Shown: one piece after another, positions 15,694-25,204 of the stretch
How positions within the stretch are numbered: position 1 is the stretch's first letter
Layout: every line of letters begins with the position of its first letter
Origin: Cyclostephanos tholiformis
Lineage: Eukaryota > Bacillariophyta > Thalassiosirophyceae > Thalassiosirales > Thalassiosiraceae
Reading direction: 5' to 3'
Length of the DNA stretch: 27,545 nt
Assembly (NCBI GenBank): GCA_036939975.1
Contig: JALLPB010000054.1
Coordinates: 1-27,545 of the forward strand
Program-made: the position numbers and the translations under genes
Notes under the pieces: generated by a model
Seen by the model: only the letters and a program-made list of their open reading frames with translations
Databases searched by the model: none
Told to the model about the DNA's origin: nothing

Positions 15694-18357
15694 ATGTCGT
15701 CGTCGTCGTCGTCGTCATCATCGTCGTCCCGTCCCATCGACGACCCGCACAATCCGGGAGGACGGGTCGGCGATGGCGGCGATGGCGGCGGCGGTGGCCA
15801 CCATCTCAATCGTCGCGTCCACTCGAAGTCGTCCGCGATCGTAGCCTCCGTCGCGTCGTCCCGCGCGCGCCGAATGGAATCGACGATCGAACTGCGCAGG
15901 TCCCGTCGCGGCCTCGCCGTGGCGCGTAGGCGTCGCATGGGCATGACGGAAGTCGTCGTGCTCGGCCCGTCCTCGATGACCGCCGGGGGGGGGATGGGGT
16001 ACGATATCGATCCCGCCACGACGTCGTCGACGACCGCGGCTACCACATCTATTACGGATGGGACGAATCCCTATCACGGGAACACGCGTCGCCTCCGCGA
16101 TGCGATGGACGCGGCGCGTTCCATCGTGACCTTGGTCCGCTCGTGCGACGATGGGGGGGGTGGGGAGGGTATGTCGATCGACGGCCGCGAAATATGGCAG
16201 CACCCCATAAACGCGAACCTGGAACGCCTTTGCGCCCTGATCACTCCCGCGACGGACGATGATATCATACCGGCGACCGTCGCGTCGAATTCGATATTGC
16301 GCGGCAACGATAATTTAGGTCGTGACCTCGCGCACGCGTTATGTCGCATAATATCGGTCGAGTTAGGGTTAGGGGCCGAATGCGCGTCGGGCGGGAGGGA
16401 GTATCGTTGCGGGTTGCTCGCGGTCGTGGTCGTCAATCAGCTCGCGGCGACGGAATCGCCCCCCCCGATGATGGATGCGGGGGGGGAGGAATACGAGGGG
16501 ACGATGGTCGGGTTGGACTCGTCGTATCGACATACGCAACCGCCGTCGTCTCCGCCGCCATCGTCGTGGTGTTATGCGTTATCGGGATTGTGCGCACCGG
16601 ACGCCCTCCCCCGTTTGCTGCGTCCGCCTGATCCGACCGCCCCGATCGACGACGACGACGACGACGACGTCAATATTCGAATCGCGATAATGTCCGATAA
16701 GGTCGCGTCCGCCATCGGCAATCTCGCGGGCGATTCGCTTACCAATCGCGAGACGCTATTGTCCGGGAATGCCCATCATATATTGGCGTGGTGCGTGATG
16801 TCTTGGACGTCGTTCGCTATGGATCGTAATATTCGTCGACGTGCGAATGAACGATATCGGTCGTGCGAAATGGACGCCCTTCGAAGCACGATATGGGCCA
16901 TGACGAACGTGATCAGGGGGGGGAAGATCGTGGCGACGACTACTAATCCATCGACTACGACTACGACTACGACGTTCGTTTATGTGAGCGACGATGGCAT
17001 GACTCGGGGGGGGACGATGGATCGACTGTTGACACCGGGGGACGCGTGTTCTCTCTTACTTGGTCCTCCTGGAACTATCACCCCATCCGTCGCTTTCGCT
17101 CCTCCTCCTCCTCCTACTACTACTACTACTCTTCCCACGGGCGTACCGAAGATGACGTCGTGGGACGACGTCGCCGCCGAGACTTGTTGGCTCCTTTCGT
17201 ACCTGACCCGTGATCCGTCCGTGGTGGAGTACCTCTGTCCCCCCAACGACGATCACTGCGACGTCTTATCCGCCCTCGTCGCTAGGTTGTCATATGCCAC
17301 GGATGCGGCGTGCCGTCGACTCGGCGTCGCCGTCGCGACAGCAGCTAGGGGCGGAAACGACATCGTCAACGTTAACGACGACGAGGTCCGCGCGATCGGT
17401 TGCCTGGTGCCCATATGCCGGGCGTTGAGGAACGTTGCGTACGCCGACGACGACGGCCGGTACGGCAACTCCATCCTCTCGGCCGGGTGGGGGGGAGTAA
17501 CGATTGCGGAGACGACGGGATCGTCCCTCGCCAAACTCGTCGTCCTCGGCACGCTCGGGGCGGGGTCGGATGCGAACGCCATCGCCGCCGAGGCGGCATC
17601 GACCGCCGGGGCATGCCTGTGCCGCGCCTTGCTACCGCCGTCGCATCACGCCGCGCGCGCGGGTCTCGAGAGGCTCCTACCGGCATTGCGCGACGCATTC
17701 GTTGGCGAATTATCGACGTTCGAATTACGACGGGAGGTCGCCTGGGCCATATGGAGCGCCGTGAGTTCCCCCCCCCCCCCGGAGGACACGTGCGATGACG
17801 TCCCGTTCGTCTCGCGGACGGAATTCCTCGTCGGTATAGTCCATCCCTCGCCCCGGGATGTGGCGAACGCCCTAACGACGATGCTTTCCACATTGGACTC
17901 GGATGCGATGGAGGTATCCCTCCTCCTGATCGATGCCCTCCTTCGACGTCTCGGGGGGGACGGGGTCGTCGGGATCGGCGGCTGGTTCGGCAGCGGGGAT
18001 ATGACAACCCTCTTCGAGGAGGTCGGGCTGGTCGACGCACTGTGGCGAGTGTGCGATGCCGACTCCGAGGAGGGCACGATCGCGGAGATGGCCGCGGCGA
18101 TCCTGGACGACTTTTACGAACGAGATGACGTGCTCGATGACGAATATTACGCCGATGCGTCGCTACGACCGTCGTCCTCCGGTGGCCAGTATCGTTTCCA
18201 AATACCGCCGGGGAATGGCATACCGTCGGGGGGGTTCGATTTCGGTGGCGCTACCGTCGACCACAATCATCCAATTCCGCGGGGAGATCAACTCCCTCCC
18301 AGTGGAAGAGGACGCGGTCGTGTCCTCCCGTCTTGGATGTCATTGAATGATTCATAG
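15694..18357 (+). CDS. divergent importin-alpha (karyopherin alpha)-like ARM-repeat protein
   Basis: 887 residues, intronless. Importin-alpha carries NLS cargo into the nucleus with importin-beta. A Ser-run N-terminus leads into an IBB-like segment at about 39-85 (RRMESTIELRRSRR...ARRRRM), matching the basic RRR..VELRK.KR pattern that binds importin-beta. The rest reads as ARM repeats: VASAIGNLAGDS..NRETLL and LRSTIWAMTNVIRG correspond to the QAVWALGNIAGDS and ATWTLSNLCRG repeats, ETCWLLSYLTRD to ACWALSYLSDG, and REVAWAIWSAVS to KEAAWAISNA. The end, LFEEVGLVDALWRVC...IAEMAAAILDDFYE, fits the last ARM repeat. It is much longer than the usual 520-560 residues owing to inserts of Asp, Thr, Pro and Gly. 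Several NLS-groove Trp/Asn positions look altered. Start ATG directly follows the short divergent promoter. Confidence 0.78.
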   Translation: MSSSSSSSSSSSRPIDDPHNPGGRVGDGGDGGGGGHHLNRRVHSKSSAIVASVASSRARRMESTIELRRSRRGLAVARRRRMGMTEVVVLGPSSMTAGGGMGYDIDPATTSSTTAATTSITDGTNPYHGNTRRLRDAMDAARSIVTLVRSCDDGGGGEGMSIDGREIWQHPINANLERLCALITPATDDDIIPATVASNSILRGNDNLGRDLAHALCRIISVELGLGAECASGGREYRCGLLAVVVVNQLAATESPPPMMDAGGEEYEGTMVGLDSSYRHTQPPSSPPPSSWCYALSGLCAPDALPRLLRPPDPTAPIDDDDDDDVNIRIAIMSDKVASAIGNLAGDSLTNRETLLSGNAHHILAWCVMSWTSFAMDRNIRRRANERYRSCEMDALRSTIWAMTNVIRGGKIVATTTNPSTTTTTTTFVYVSDDGMTRGGTMDRLLTPGDACSLLLGPPGTITPSVAFAPPPPPTTTTTLPTGVPKMTSWDDVAAETCWLLSYLTRDPSVVEYLCPPNDDHCDVLSALVARLSYATDAACRRLGVAVATAARGGNDIVNVNDDEVRAIGCLVPICRALRNVAYADDDGRYGNSILSAGWGGVTIAETTGSSLAKLVVLGTLGAGSDANAIAAEAASTAGACLCRALLPPSHHAARAGLERLLPALRDAFVGELSTFELRREVAWAIWSAVSSPPPPEDTCDDVPFVSRTEFLVGIVHPSPRDVANALTTMLSTLDSDAMEVSLLLIDALLRRLGGDGVVGIGGWFGSGDMTTLFEEVGLVDALWRVCDADSEEGTIAEMAAAILDDFYERDDVLDDEYYADASLRPSSSGGQYRFQIPPGNGIPSGGFDFGGATVDHNHPIPRGDQLPPSGRGRGRVLPSWMSLNDS

Positions 18358-18802
18358 TGAAACGAATCGCATATTATTCTGATTTTTACTCGATGTTTTA
18401 GTATATATGGTATCTATTATCATTCTCTAGTCCCTCTCCTTTCAATCGTGTCGATGCCAATATAAAAAAAAACAAAACTGCCAACCTAGCACCATGGCAA
18501 GATGACGATTCTGATAATCACGTACAGCCCCGATGGAAGGTATACTGCCAGATCGACAAAGAGTTCACCCTCTCTCAGACGAGTTTTTTGGAATAAAACA
18601 TCGAAACAAGTAAAATAATGTATGTCGTTGTCAAATCGATCGACTCGGCCAATGATACCCCTCTCCCAGGCGGGACGAAACCGGACACACATCCACCAAC
18701 CACACCGCCAAAAAAGAGGCAACGAGGACGAGCGAGGGACGGAGGATGTTATGTCTATTCATATAACGCATATAATAATATCACACATCCCCCCCCCCCC
18801 AA
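18358..18802. other. convergent intergenic region, importin-like and ARL8-like genes
   Basis: It holds the two 3' UTRs. AT-rich, with an A run near 18467-18476 and a C run at 18790-18800. The open frames here (for example minus strand 18722-18486) have no family resemblance and poor codon character, so I call no gene. Confidence 0.5.
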
Positions 18803-19339
18803 TCAATTCTTCCCCTGGGACGTCAGCCACTCCACGACCTGATCGAGATTCGTCAAGTGGAGTGCGCTAATGGGCAATACCATCCAGGGCGTTTCCATGA
18901 CGTAATTCAACTGCAATTTCTCGATCAATTCGCTCTCCCCGACGTGCGGATCGATGTCGATCTTATTCGCGAGGACCAACAGGGGCGTGCATCCGATGCT
19001 GCCGTCGTCCAACAGCTTGTGCAATTCCCTCTTCGCGGTTGGCAATTTCTGGGGTGCGGCGGCATCGACCACGAACAGCACCACGTCGCATCCCTTGCAA
19101 TATCGACTCCACTCGGTGCGGTATTGGGCCTGTCCGCCGATGTCCCAGCATTTCATCTGCACCCGTCCCTTCTGGAAGACCTTGACGTTGAGCCCTATGG
19201 TCGGTACCGTCTCGACGGGACGGCCGTTGGCGAGCGCCGATAACAGCGTCGTCTTGCCGGAATTCTCGAGCCCTATGACGACCATGTCGAGCTTCTTCGT
19301 GAAGAAGACGTCGAGGAGCTTCCGTAGGACTTGTCCCAT
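18803..19339 (-). CDS. ARL8: ARF-family small GTPase, ARL8-like
   Basis: 178 residues, one exon, the normal ARF/ARL length. ARL8 attaches to lysosomes or late endosomes and recruits motor adaptors; in algae its role is less known. Motifs: amphipathic N-terminus with Gly2, P-loop GLENSGKT (about 23-30), switch I PTIGLNV with the conserved Thr, WDIGGQ in switch II followed by YRTEWSRYC, the pattern (R.MWERYC) that distinguishes ARL8 from ARF1, and NKID for guanine recognition. A late SALH takes the place of the SAK motif. The switch II Gln expected for hydrolysis is present. N-myristoylation at Gly2 is possible, though the residue at position 6 is Arg rather than Ser. ARL8 rather than another ARL is my best reading, not proven. 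Confidence 0.85.
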   Translation of the reverse strand: MGQVLRKLLDVFFTKKLDMVVIGLENSGKTTLLSALANGRPVETVPTIGLNVKVFQKGRVQMKCWDIGGQAQYRTEWSRYCKGCDVVLFVVDAAAPQKLPTAKRELHKLLDDGSIGCTPLLVLANKIDIDPHVGESELIEKLQLNYVMETPWMVLPISALHLTNLDQVVEWLTSQGKN

Positions 19340-20066
19340 AATTGTTTTTCCGTCTTTGTGTTCTTATTATTATTATTTATATAGGTATTTCTCTCCTTCA
19401 ATTTATATATTGCGGCGGCCTCTCTTAAATATATTGAAAAGTTTTTTTTTGCCAACTCTCTCATCGTTTTTCCATGGTTGACTTTGTCGTGGATTTTTTT
19501 TTGCCAACTGCCACATCTCTGATCAATTTACCCAGAATTAATTACCTAGCTCCCCATCTTCAAAAATTTAAGCAAACTATTTATACACCCCAATCAGGAT
19601 CTCTACAATTCTTTTTCGCCATCGTGTGGAATTGCTCCTTTTTAAAATTAACCCCCCCAACCCTCCAAAACCCGAATTTCCTTACCATGAAAAATAATGT
19701 CAGGTCGCCCCACTACTTACTATTACGTCATACCCTGCTATTTGCCATTTCCATCCATCCTACCTATAACTACAAATAATACACTCACTACGACCTCTCA
19801 TCCCCCTCCATCCCCCCCATCAGTGTGTATTAGTATTCCAAAGACTCTTTCAACCATCTTCCCTTCGTGTGGGAAACTCGTAACGAGCGGAGAGATGATA
19901 ATATAATATAAAAACGCTCAACGCAAAAACGAGGCGTTATCCAATGTAACGACGACCCACAAATAAAATATATTATGAGACATATTATATCGCCAGATAT
20001 CACGACGACATCGTAAACGCGGATCGTCGTCATCGTCGTCGTCGTCGTCGTCGTCGCGGGGAGGAA
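19340..20066. promoter_or_regulatory. divergent intergenic region, ARL8-like gene and methyltransferase
   Basis: 727 bp between two ATG codons. It is strongly AT-rich and pyrimidine-rich on the + strand. Two copies of a T run followed by GCCAACT end near 19456 and 19509, about 53 bp apart. A GTC trinucleotide run (20027-20055) lies just before the methyltransferase start. The open frame 19474-19779 (+) has no recognisable domain and lies in low-complexity sequence; I do not call it. Confidence 0.45.
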
Positions 20067-20554
20067 ATGTCGACGGGAGGGAGCGACGACGACGATGACG
20101 ACGATCGTCATCGCCACGTTCGCGACGATGACACGACCGCGACGACGACGACGACGACGACGACGACGGACGTCGTTTACGACTCGATACGCAACGAGTA
20201 TCGCGACATGGCGGGCTGGTACGACGATTTCTGGGGCAGTACGTACGTGGACGTCACCGTCCGAATGGCGTTGGATTGGGCGTACGGAATATTCGTCGTG
20301 GCGGACGTCGAGGACGCGCGTCGTAACCGTCGGGGCCGCGTACGCCGTCGCCGCATCCATCGCGCGGACGACGACGCGATCACGACCGACGCGGCGGATG
20401 ACGACGACGGCGATTACGATTACGATTGCGGAGGCGTATCGTCGACGTCGACTCGCGCGGTAACGACCCTCGTCGACGTCGGATGTGGTACGGGGACGTT
20501 ATTGCGACGCCTGCGCGATCGACTGCTCGCGCACCACGCCGACGTCGTCGTCGT

Positions 20555-20585
<31 letters not shown>

Positions 20586-21347
20586 ACGTCCCATCCGCCG
20601 ATCGACGGCGTCGTGGCGAGATTGATAGGCGTCGATCCATCGAGGGAGATGCTCGACGTTGCGCGGAAAAAGCTCGATGGGGGGGGCGGTGGGGAGGGTG
20701 GTGGTGGTGGTGGTGGTGGTGGTATGGGGGGGATGGGATGCGCACGACGCGACGGATTGGTATCGACGAGGTTCGTCGTATCCCCCGCCGAGATCATGCC
20801 CCTGAACGACGATATCGCGAACGTCGTGGTATGCACGAACGCGTTTCACTTCTTCCGTCATCGCGATCGATCGATGCGCGAGATCGAACGCATACTCAGG
20901 CCGGGTGGCAAGTTGATGATAGTCGATTGGTGTGCCGATTACCGCATGGTGCGTTTGTATCACACCCTCGAACGCATGCGCTGGAATGATCATCGTCATC
21001 TTTGGCGGTGGTGGCGGTGGTCGTGGTGGCGGTGGTCGTGGTGGCGATCGTTATTTTGGGGTGTCGAGGACGACGGCGTCGGTAGCGTCGATCGGTATCC
21101 AAGTCCGATGACGTCCGTGGAACTTCGCGATGTGGCATCGTCGTCCGCGTGCGAGATGCGCGTCGTCGAACACGCGATTTATCGCGTTTGGATATTCGGC
21201 ATCTTGCCGTGGGGGATGCAGTCGATCGTCGTCGTCAAGGGGGGGGGGGGGGGGGGGGGGGGGTGGGGGGGGGGGGGGTGGGGGGGGGGGGGGGAAAGGG
21301 GATGTATGAGGACGCACCTTTCGACGCAACATGGGTCATTATTTTAA
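20067..21347 (+). CDS. class I SAM-dependent methyltransferase (Methyltransf_11/UbiE-like)
   Basis: 426 residues as read, one exon. The methyltransferase fold is clear: YDSIRNEYRDMAGWYDDFWG entry region (38-57), motif I LVDVGCGTG (135-143), the acidic SAM-ribose position IGVDPS (187-192) with MLDVARKKL, motif around NAFHFFRH (258-265), and MREIERILRPGGKLMIVDW (270-288). The substrate cannot be read; the family includes quinone, sterol and small-molecule methylases. Inserts include an Asp run (164-172), a Gly run (205-219) and a Trp/Arg stretch encoded by TGG repeats (313-327). The last 35 residues are translated from a 50-base G tract and are unreliable: one base more or less in that tract changes the C-terminus, and the core domain is complete before it. 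Confidence 0.85.
21239..21294 (+). repeat. G homopolymer tract in the 3' end of the methyltransferase gene
   Basis: About 55 bases of G broken only by two single T. It could form G-quadruplexes and is a likely site of length polymorphism or sequencing error. Confidence 0.85.
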
Positions 21348-21703
21348 GGAGTTTTTTTGTCTCGATTCGACTCGTCCCCGTTTGAAGAGGAGATGGCCGA
21401 AGCTTGCTCGGGGGCAGACTTCTCGCTTGGGAGGAGATCCCGTCGAAGCTCCCTGACCCAAGTCTGCAGGCGACTGCTAGATTGAGGTGATCAGCCGCTT
21501 AGTAGCAAAATGAAACGATGACAGGAGAAGGCACAGCAGTAACTAGTGCTCCATCTGCATGCGATCTTAAAAAAACTTCGTCATTACGTAACAACAAATA
21601 TTGATTCGAGAAAGGAAGGGTGGCATTGAATTCAGGGACAACCTTAAATGTTTGGACATCATTATCTTGACATCTAACATTAAATCTTCTTCGACATTGA
21701 ACA
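21348..21703. other. intergenic region, with imperfect stem-loop
   Basis: No gene seen. The methyltransferase 3' UTR should lie here. An imperfect hairpin occupies 21414-21467: GCAGACTT pairs with AAGTCTGC (8 bp), with an inner GGGAG/CTCCC pairing. A tRNA was considered and rejected. Confidence 0.4.
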
Positions 21704-22828
21704 TCAATATAATAATTTTCTCTCGCCGCCTTCGTTCTTATCTGGATCCAAACTATGATGGAAAATGAATGACTTTTCGTAAATGGCCTGCCCATACTCG
21801 CAGGTCTGATCCTTGTACCACGCCGCTGCATCATTAAACCTTTGATTAGATGACAAATCATAAACCGCTCGCGTTTGGCAATATCTGCTCCTATTTTCGT
21901 CTTCGTGCCACATGGCTTCCCACCGGGCTTGATGAAATAATAAACATACCTCAACCCAATGTCATTTGGTGGCTCGAGCAGTAACGGCTATTCACACGAT
22001 AAAAACTCTTTGTCCATGCGATTCTTCCCAATGAACCATTTTCCGAGCCAGTAATTTTGACGTTAGTGTATAACATACGGGAGTTTTCCCTCCTTTTCTC
22101 GTATTGTCGAGTATTCGCAAAGTTCATCGTCCTTCAATTGATCGATTAATTGCCATCCCTCTAATGATCCGACATTCGTCGCTGATATCATGAAGGACGT
22201 GGCCAATATGTGCGGCAACTTCAGGTGTGCCGCGGCCAGGGACCAGCCGTACATTTCGCCCATCATAGCCCGAGACATGGTGTGAACTCTGGGCATCAGC
22301 TCACACCACATGTAGACGATCGCGAACATATCTCTCCCAGTTGCCATGTATGGTGCCCCCTATTTCGGCACAAGCGGCGCCAACGAGTCCGTGCAGTTCA
22401 CGAAGTCTTGTTTCAGGTCAAGTCGAAAGGGCCGATTACCAAAAGTTGTACAATGACGCCCAAGGTCGACCGTGCGTTACCTTTCGTACCTTGGGCAGAC
22501 CACGCTTCGAATCGCGTATTGTGACATTTGAATTTGTGCAATCGTACGTCAGCGGCCGGAGCAATATCATGTCGGGATCCAAAACCATAATGATAGTGTC
22601 CTCAATCTTGTCCTTATTTTCATCGTATCACGCCCCGTACGTCAACCAAATGCTGCAGCCCGAACGGCTTGTTGTAATAATTGTAATTATCACTGCTACT
22701 TTTTGCAAAGTTTGGAGTGAAGTGAATGCCGAACTTGGACGATGATTTTGAGATCGTTGTCTTATGAAACTCAACGAGTTCGTCCTGCTGCTTTTGACTG
22801 AACCCAGAAGCAATGCGAATGACGTATC
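21704..22828 (-). pseudogene. decayed glycosyltransferase of the HPAT / peptidyl-serine galactosyltransferase type, cut by a retrotransposon
   Basis: Read on the minus strand in shifting frames, the region gives in order RIASGFSQKQQDELVEFHKT, GIHFTPNFA, NKPFGLQH, DTIIMVLDPDMILLRPLT, GAPYMATGRDMFAIVYMWCE, GEMYGWSLAAAHLKLPH, NYWLGKWFIGK, FLSCE, LLLEPPNDI and NDAAAWYKDQTCEYG. These are hallmark blocks of hydroxyproline arabinosyltransferase/serine galactosyltransferase-like enzymes, with DPD as the metal-binding DxD. It is broken: a frame change plus TGA near 22613-22620, stops around 22430-22400, TAA at about 22062, TAG at about 22000 and a shift near 21840. The coding sequence ends abruptly at 22828, the first base outside the LTR, with the motif VIRIASG just begun, so the N-terminal part lies beyond the right edge of the window. 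The gene probably made a Golgi protein-glycosylation enzyme before it died. Confidence 0.8.
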
Positions 22829-22967
22829 TGTCCTATGCGTTGAAGAGGACTAGAATAGAATTGAATTAAGATTGACTTTGATAATAAAAAGTGAGATGTT
22901 TACTAGATTTAGATCTGTAGAATTTAAAATATAAAACTTGATAAAACTGCTCGATGAGCATAGGATA
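22829..22967 (-). repeat. 3' LTR of the gypsy element
   Basis: 139 bp. In + orientation it begins TGTCCTATGC and ends GCATAGGATA, near-perfect 10-bp terminal inverted ends. It lies next to the polypurine tract. In element orientation the starting TG has become TA. Confidence 0.88.
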
Positions 22968-22980
22968 TCCTCCCCCATGG
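22968..22980 (-). other. polypurine tract of the gypsy element
   Basis: Reads CCATGGGGGAGGA on the minus strand, directly upstream of the 3' LTR; identical to 6324-6336 in the small element. Confidence 0.75.
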
Positions 22981-23016
22981 ACTTTAAGATTCAATCGAAA
23001 AGTCTATCTTCTATGA

Positions 23017-24146
23017 TCACTCACGAGAAAGGTATGGAGTAATGCGGCGGATGCTGACGACATCCGTGTAAGAGCCGCATTCAATCTTAACAGTGCCATT
23101 GTCGAAGATCTCGAGAATGGTGAAGGGGCCACGAGACTGCATCGTAGGCGAGATTTGGGGCCGCTTCTGTTGTTCATAGTGCTTAAGCAAAAGTAGTACC
23201 CTGTTTCCGACGTGGTATTGATGCTCGAGCCGCTTCCTGTTCTCCTTGACATTGTTTTGCAATGCCTGCTTGTTGTGTAATGCTTTGAAACGCTCCCAGT
23301 CGATAAAAATCTTCTGTCAAAAGAGCATGTCGTAACCAAAGGCAAGTTGAGTGGGTGAATAAAGTCCTTGCGCCGGCGTTGTTGTACGAATCGCATAAGC
23401 GCAGGCCTGTATCAACGTGTCAACGTCTGAGCTCCAATCGGTGTCGAAAATGCTAGCACGTAATTGCTCGCCAAGTACTCCAAAAGTGCGCTTGACGATC
23501 AAGTTTGCTTGAGGATTTTTTACCATCGTAAGTTTGCTTTTGATGCCGTAGCTGTCTAAAAGCTCCTGAAATTCGATTCCGATGAACTCGTTGCCATTAT
23601 CGTGGCAACATTCACTTGGTCGCGGGTATCGACAAAGCCATTCTCTGTCGAAAGCTTTAGCTGTCGCGATGGAGGAAGCGCTTTCGATGCAGACAAATTC
23701 TGTCCACTTCGTGCAAGCGTCGACAATCGCCAAAATATGTACCTCAAAAGAAATGATTGCGCCGGTCTCCTCGTTCGCATAACGAATCTTCCAAGGCCCG
23801 CCACAATCAACGTGAACCTTCTCCCATGGATTTTTGTTTCGCAGAGCTGGAACGAGAGGGAGTTTGCTGTACTGCTTTTTGTTTGACTGTTTGTTGCGTT
23901 GGCAGCTATCACACGTTTCTACGTGCTTTTCAACATCGTTCGAAGGCCTGGCCACGCAAAAGTTTGATTGATTGTCGCGATCATGCGGGTCACTCCGGCG
24001 TGTTGCAAATTATTATGATACCATTCGACAATTTGCTGCTGAAGAGGTCATGGGACCCAAACTTTTCCATCGAATGTGGTGAGTACGTTGCCGTCGATGA
24101 CAACGGAAGAAATCTGACTCTCTTATTTTGGATTGTCTTGGCGGCG
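23017..24146 (-). pseudogene. integrase region of the gypsy element (broken)
   Basis: It spans the H2C2 zinc-binding domain (HNNLQH, then after a frame change CDSCQ; 23905-24045), the catalytic core (23320-23870) and an SH3-like C-terminal domain (23017-23262, GPFTILEIFDNGTVKI). Core motifs: HVDCGGPW for the first Asp, CHDNGNEF for the second, and NPQANLIVKR where the catalytic Glu (expected ER) is Lys. In-frame stops are TAA 24123, TGA 24048 and TGA 23317, and a one-base frame change sits near 23940. A functional integrase cannot be made from this copy. Confidence 0.85.
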
Positions 24147-25204
24147 CTACAAAATTTCATCGTCTTTCTGACCAAGTGCAATCTGTTGCATGTCGAGTGG
24201 GAACTCCGCATTATCGTCGGGATCCAACGTGCTGATTGCAAACATCATTTGCGCCACGCAAATTGGTGTCTCTTCCATCATTGGCAGCCGACTGAGCCCA
24301 TCAACGCCCGTATTATCAACGCCGCTGATGTGGTGAAAAGTGGGGGCGAACTCCGCATCCAAAAAGATTCGAGCTTGCTGTTCCCGCAAGTTGACATGTT
24401 GCGTGTTGTCATGGGTGAGGTTTTTGTGATCCGTGTGGATCCTTAACTCGCAACCACGGATGATTTGCGCAAAATGCTTGCATGCTTTGATGCATGCTAA
24501 CAACTCCTGTCCCGTGACAGTGTATTTCAATTGCGCGTCGTTGAATGTGCGCAAAAATGTGCCGACGACCTTTCCATCTTGACATAACATTGCACCCATT
24601 GCATGCGTGCTGCTCACATCCGGGTATAAATCGAATGGTTTGTTAGGGTTGGGATACTCCAACATAATCGATTCCACGATAGCTGCTTTCACTCGTTGGA
24701 AAGCGTGCTCCTGTTCCTCCCCCCAGGTAAACTTGACATCCTTCTTTGTAAGGCGAGTGATCGGTTCGCAAATTTGTGCACGATCTTTGATGTGATTCTT
24801 GATGAAGTTGATCGTGCCGAGGAAAGCACGGACTTGCTTGACATTCTTGGGTGGCTTGAGTTGCAAAATTGCATCGACACGTGGAGGTAAAGGCTTGTAA
24901 CCTGTGCGGTTAAGTTGAAAACCGAGGTATTCAAGTGATTCTTGGCAGAATCGACTCTTCTCCACGCTGACCTGCATTCCTGCTGTTGCGATGAGCTTGA
25001 GAATATTGTCGAGTATCGTGAGGTGCTCGTCGAATGTTGTACCCTTGAAGTGTAGGATGTCATTGATGTAGGGATAAGGTTTCATCTTTCCCATCCCCGC
25101 GAAAAGGTGGACCATTCTGGCTTGAAAGATGTCCAATGCTGGCATGACCCCCATCGGTAGCGTGAGACACTCGTGCGATCCAAATGGAACGATGATGGTG
25201 AGAA
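24147..25204 (-). pseudogene. reverse transcriptase C-terminal half and RNase H of the gypsy element
   Basis: Open from just after the frameshift to TAG at 24147. It starts with the RT palm, GSHECLTLPMGVMPALD, then PYINDILHF where the family has YIDD: the first catalytic Asp is Asn. Thumb region KSRFCQESLEYLG follows. RNase H reads DVSSTHAMGAMLCQ, ELLACIKACKHF and IHTDHKNLTH, keeping the D, E, D acidic residues, and ends with VDNTGVDGLSRL, typical of Ty3/gypsy. The upstream half of RT is in another frame (25205 upward). Confidence 0.88.

Noticed and set aside
18486..18722. 78-codon minus frame in the convergent gap
   Set aside because: No motif, no supporting context, and it overlaps the expected 3' UTRs.
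19474..19779. 101-codon + frame upstream of the methyltransferase
   Set aside because: Low-complexity AT/C-rich sequence with no recognisable family and two T-run repeats; likely chance.
21355..21430. Possible tRNA (TTCGACTC resembles a T-loop)
   Set aside because: The stem around the loop does not pair and no anticodon arm can be formed.
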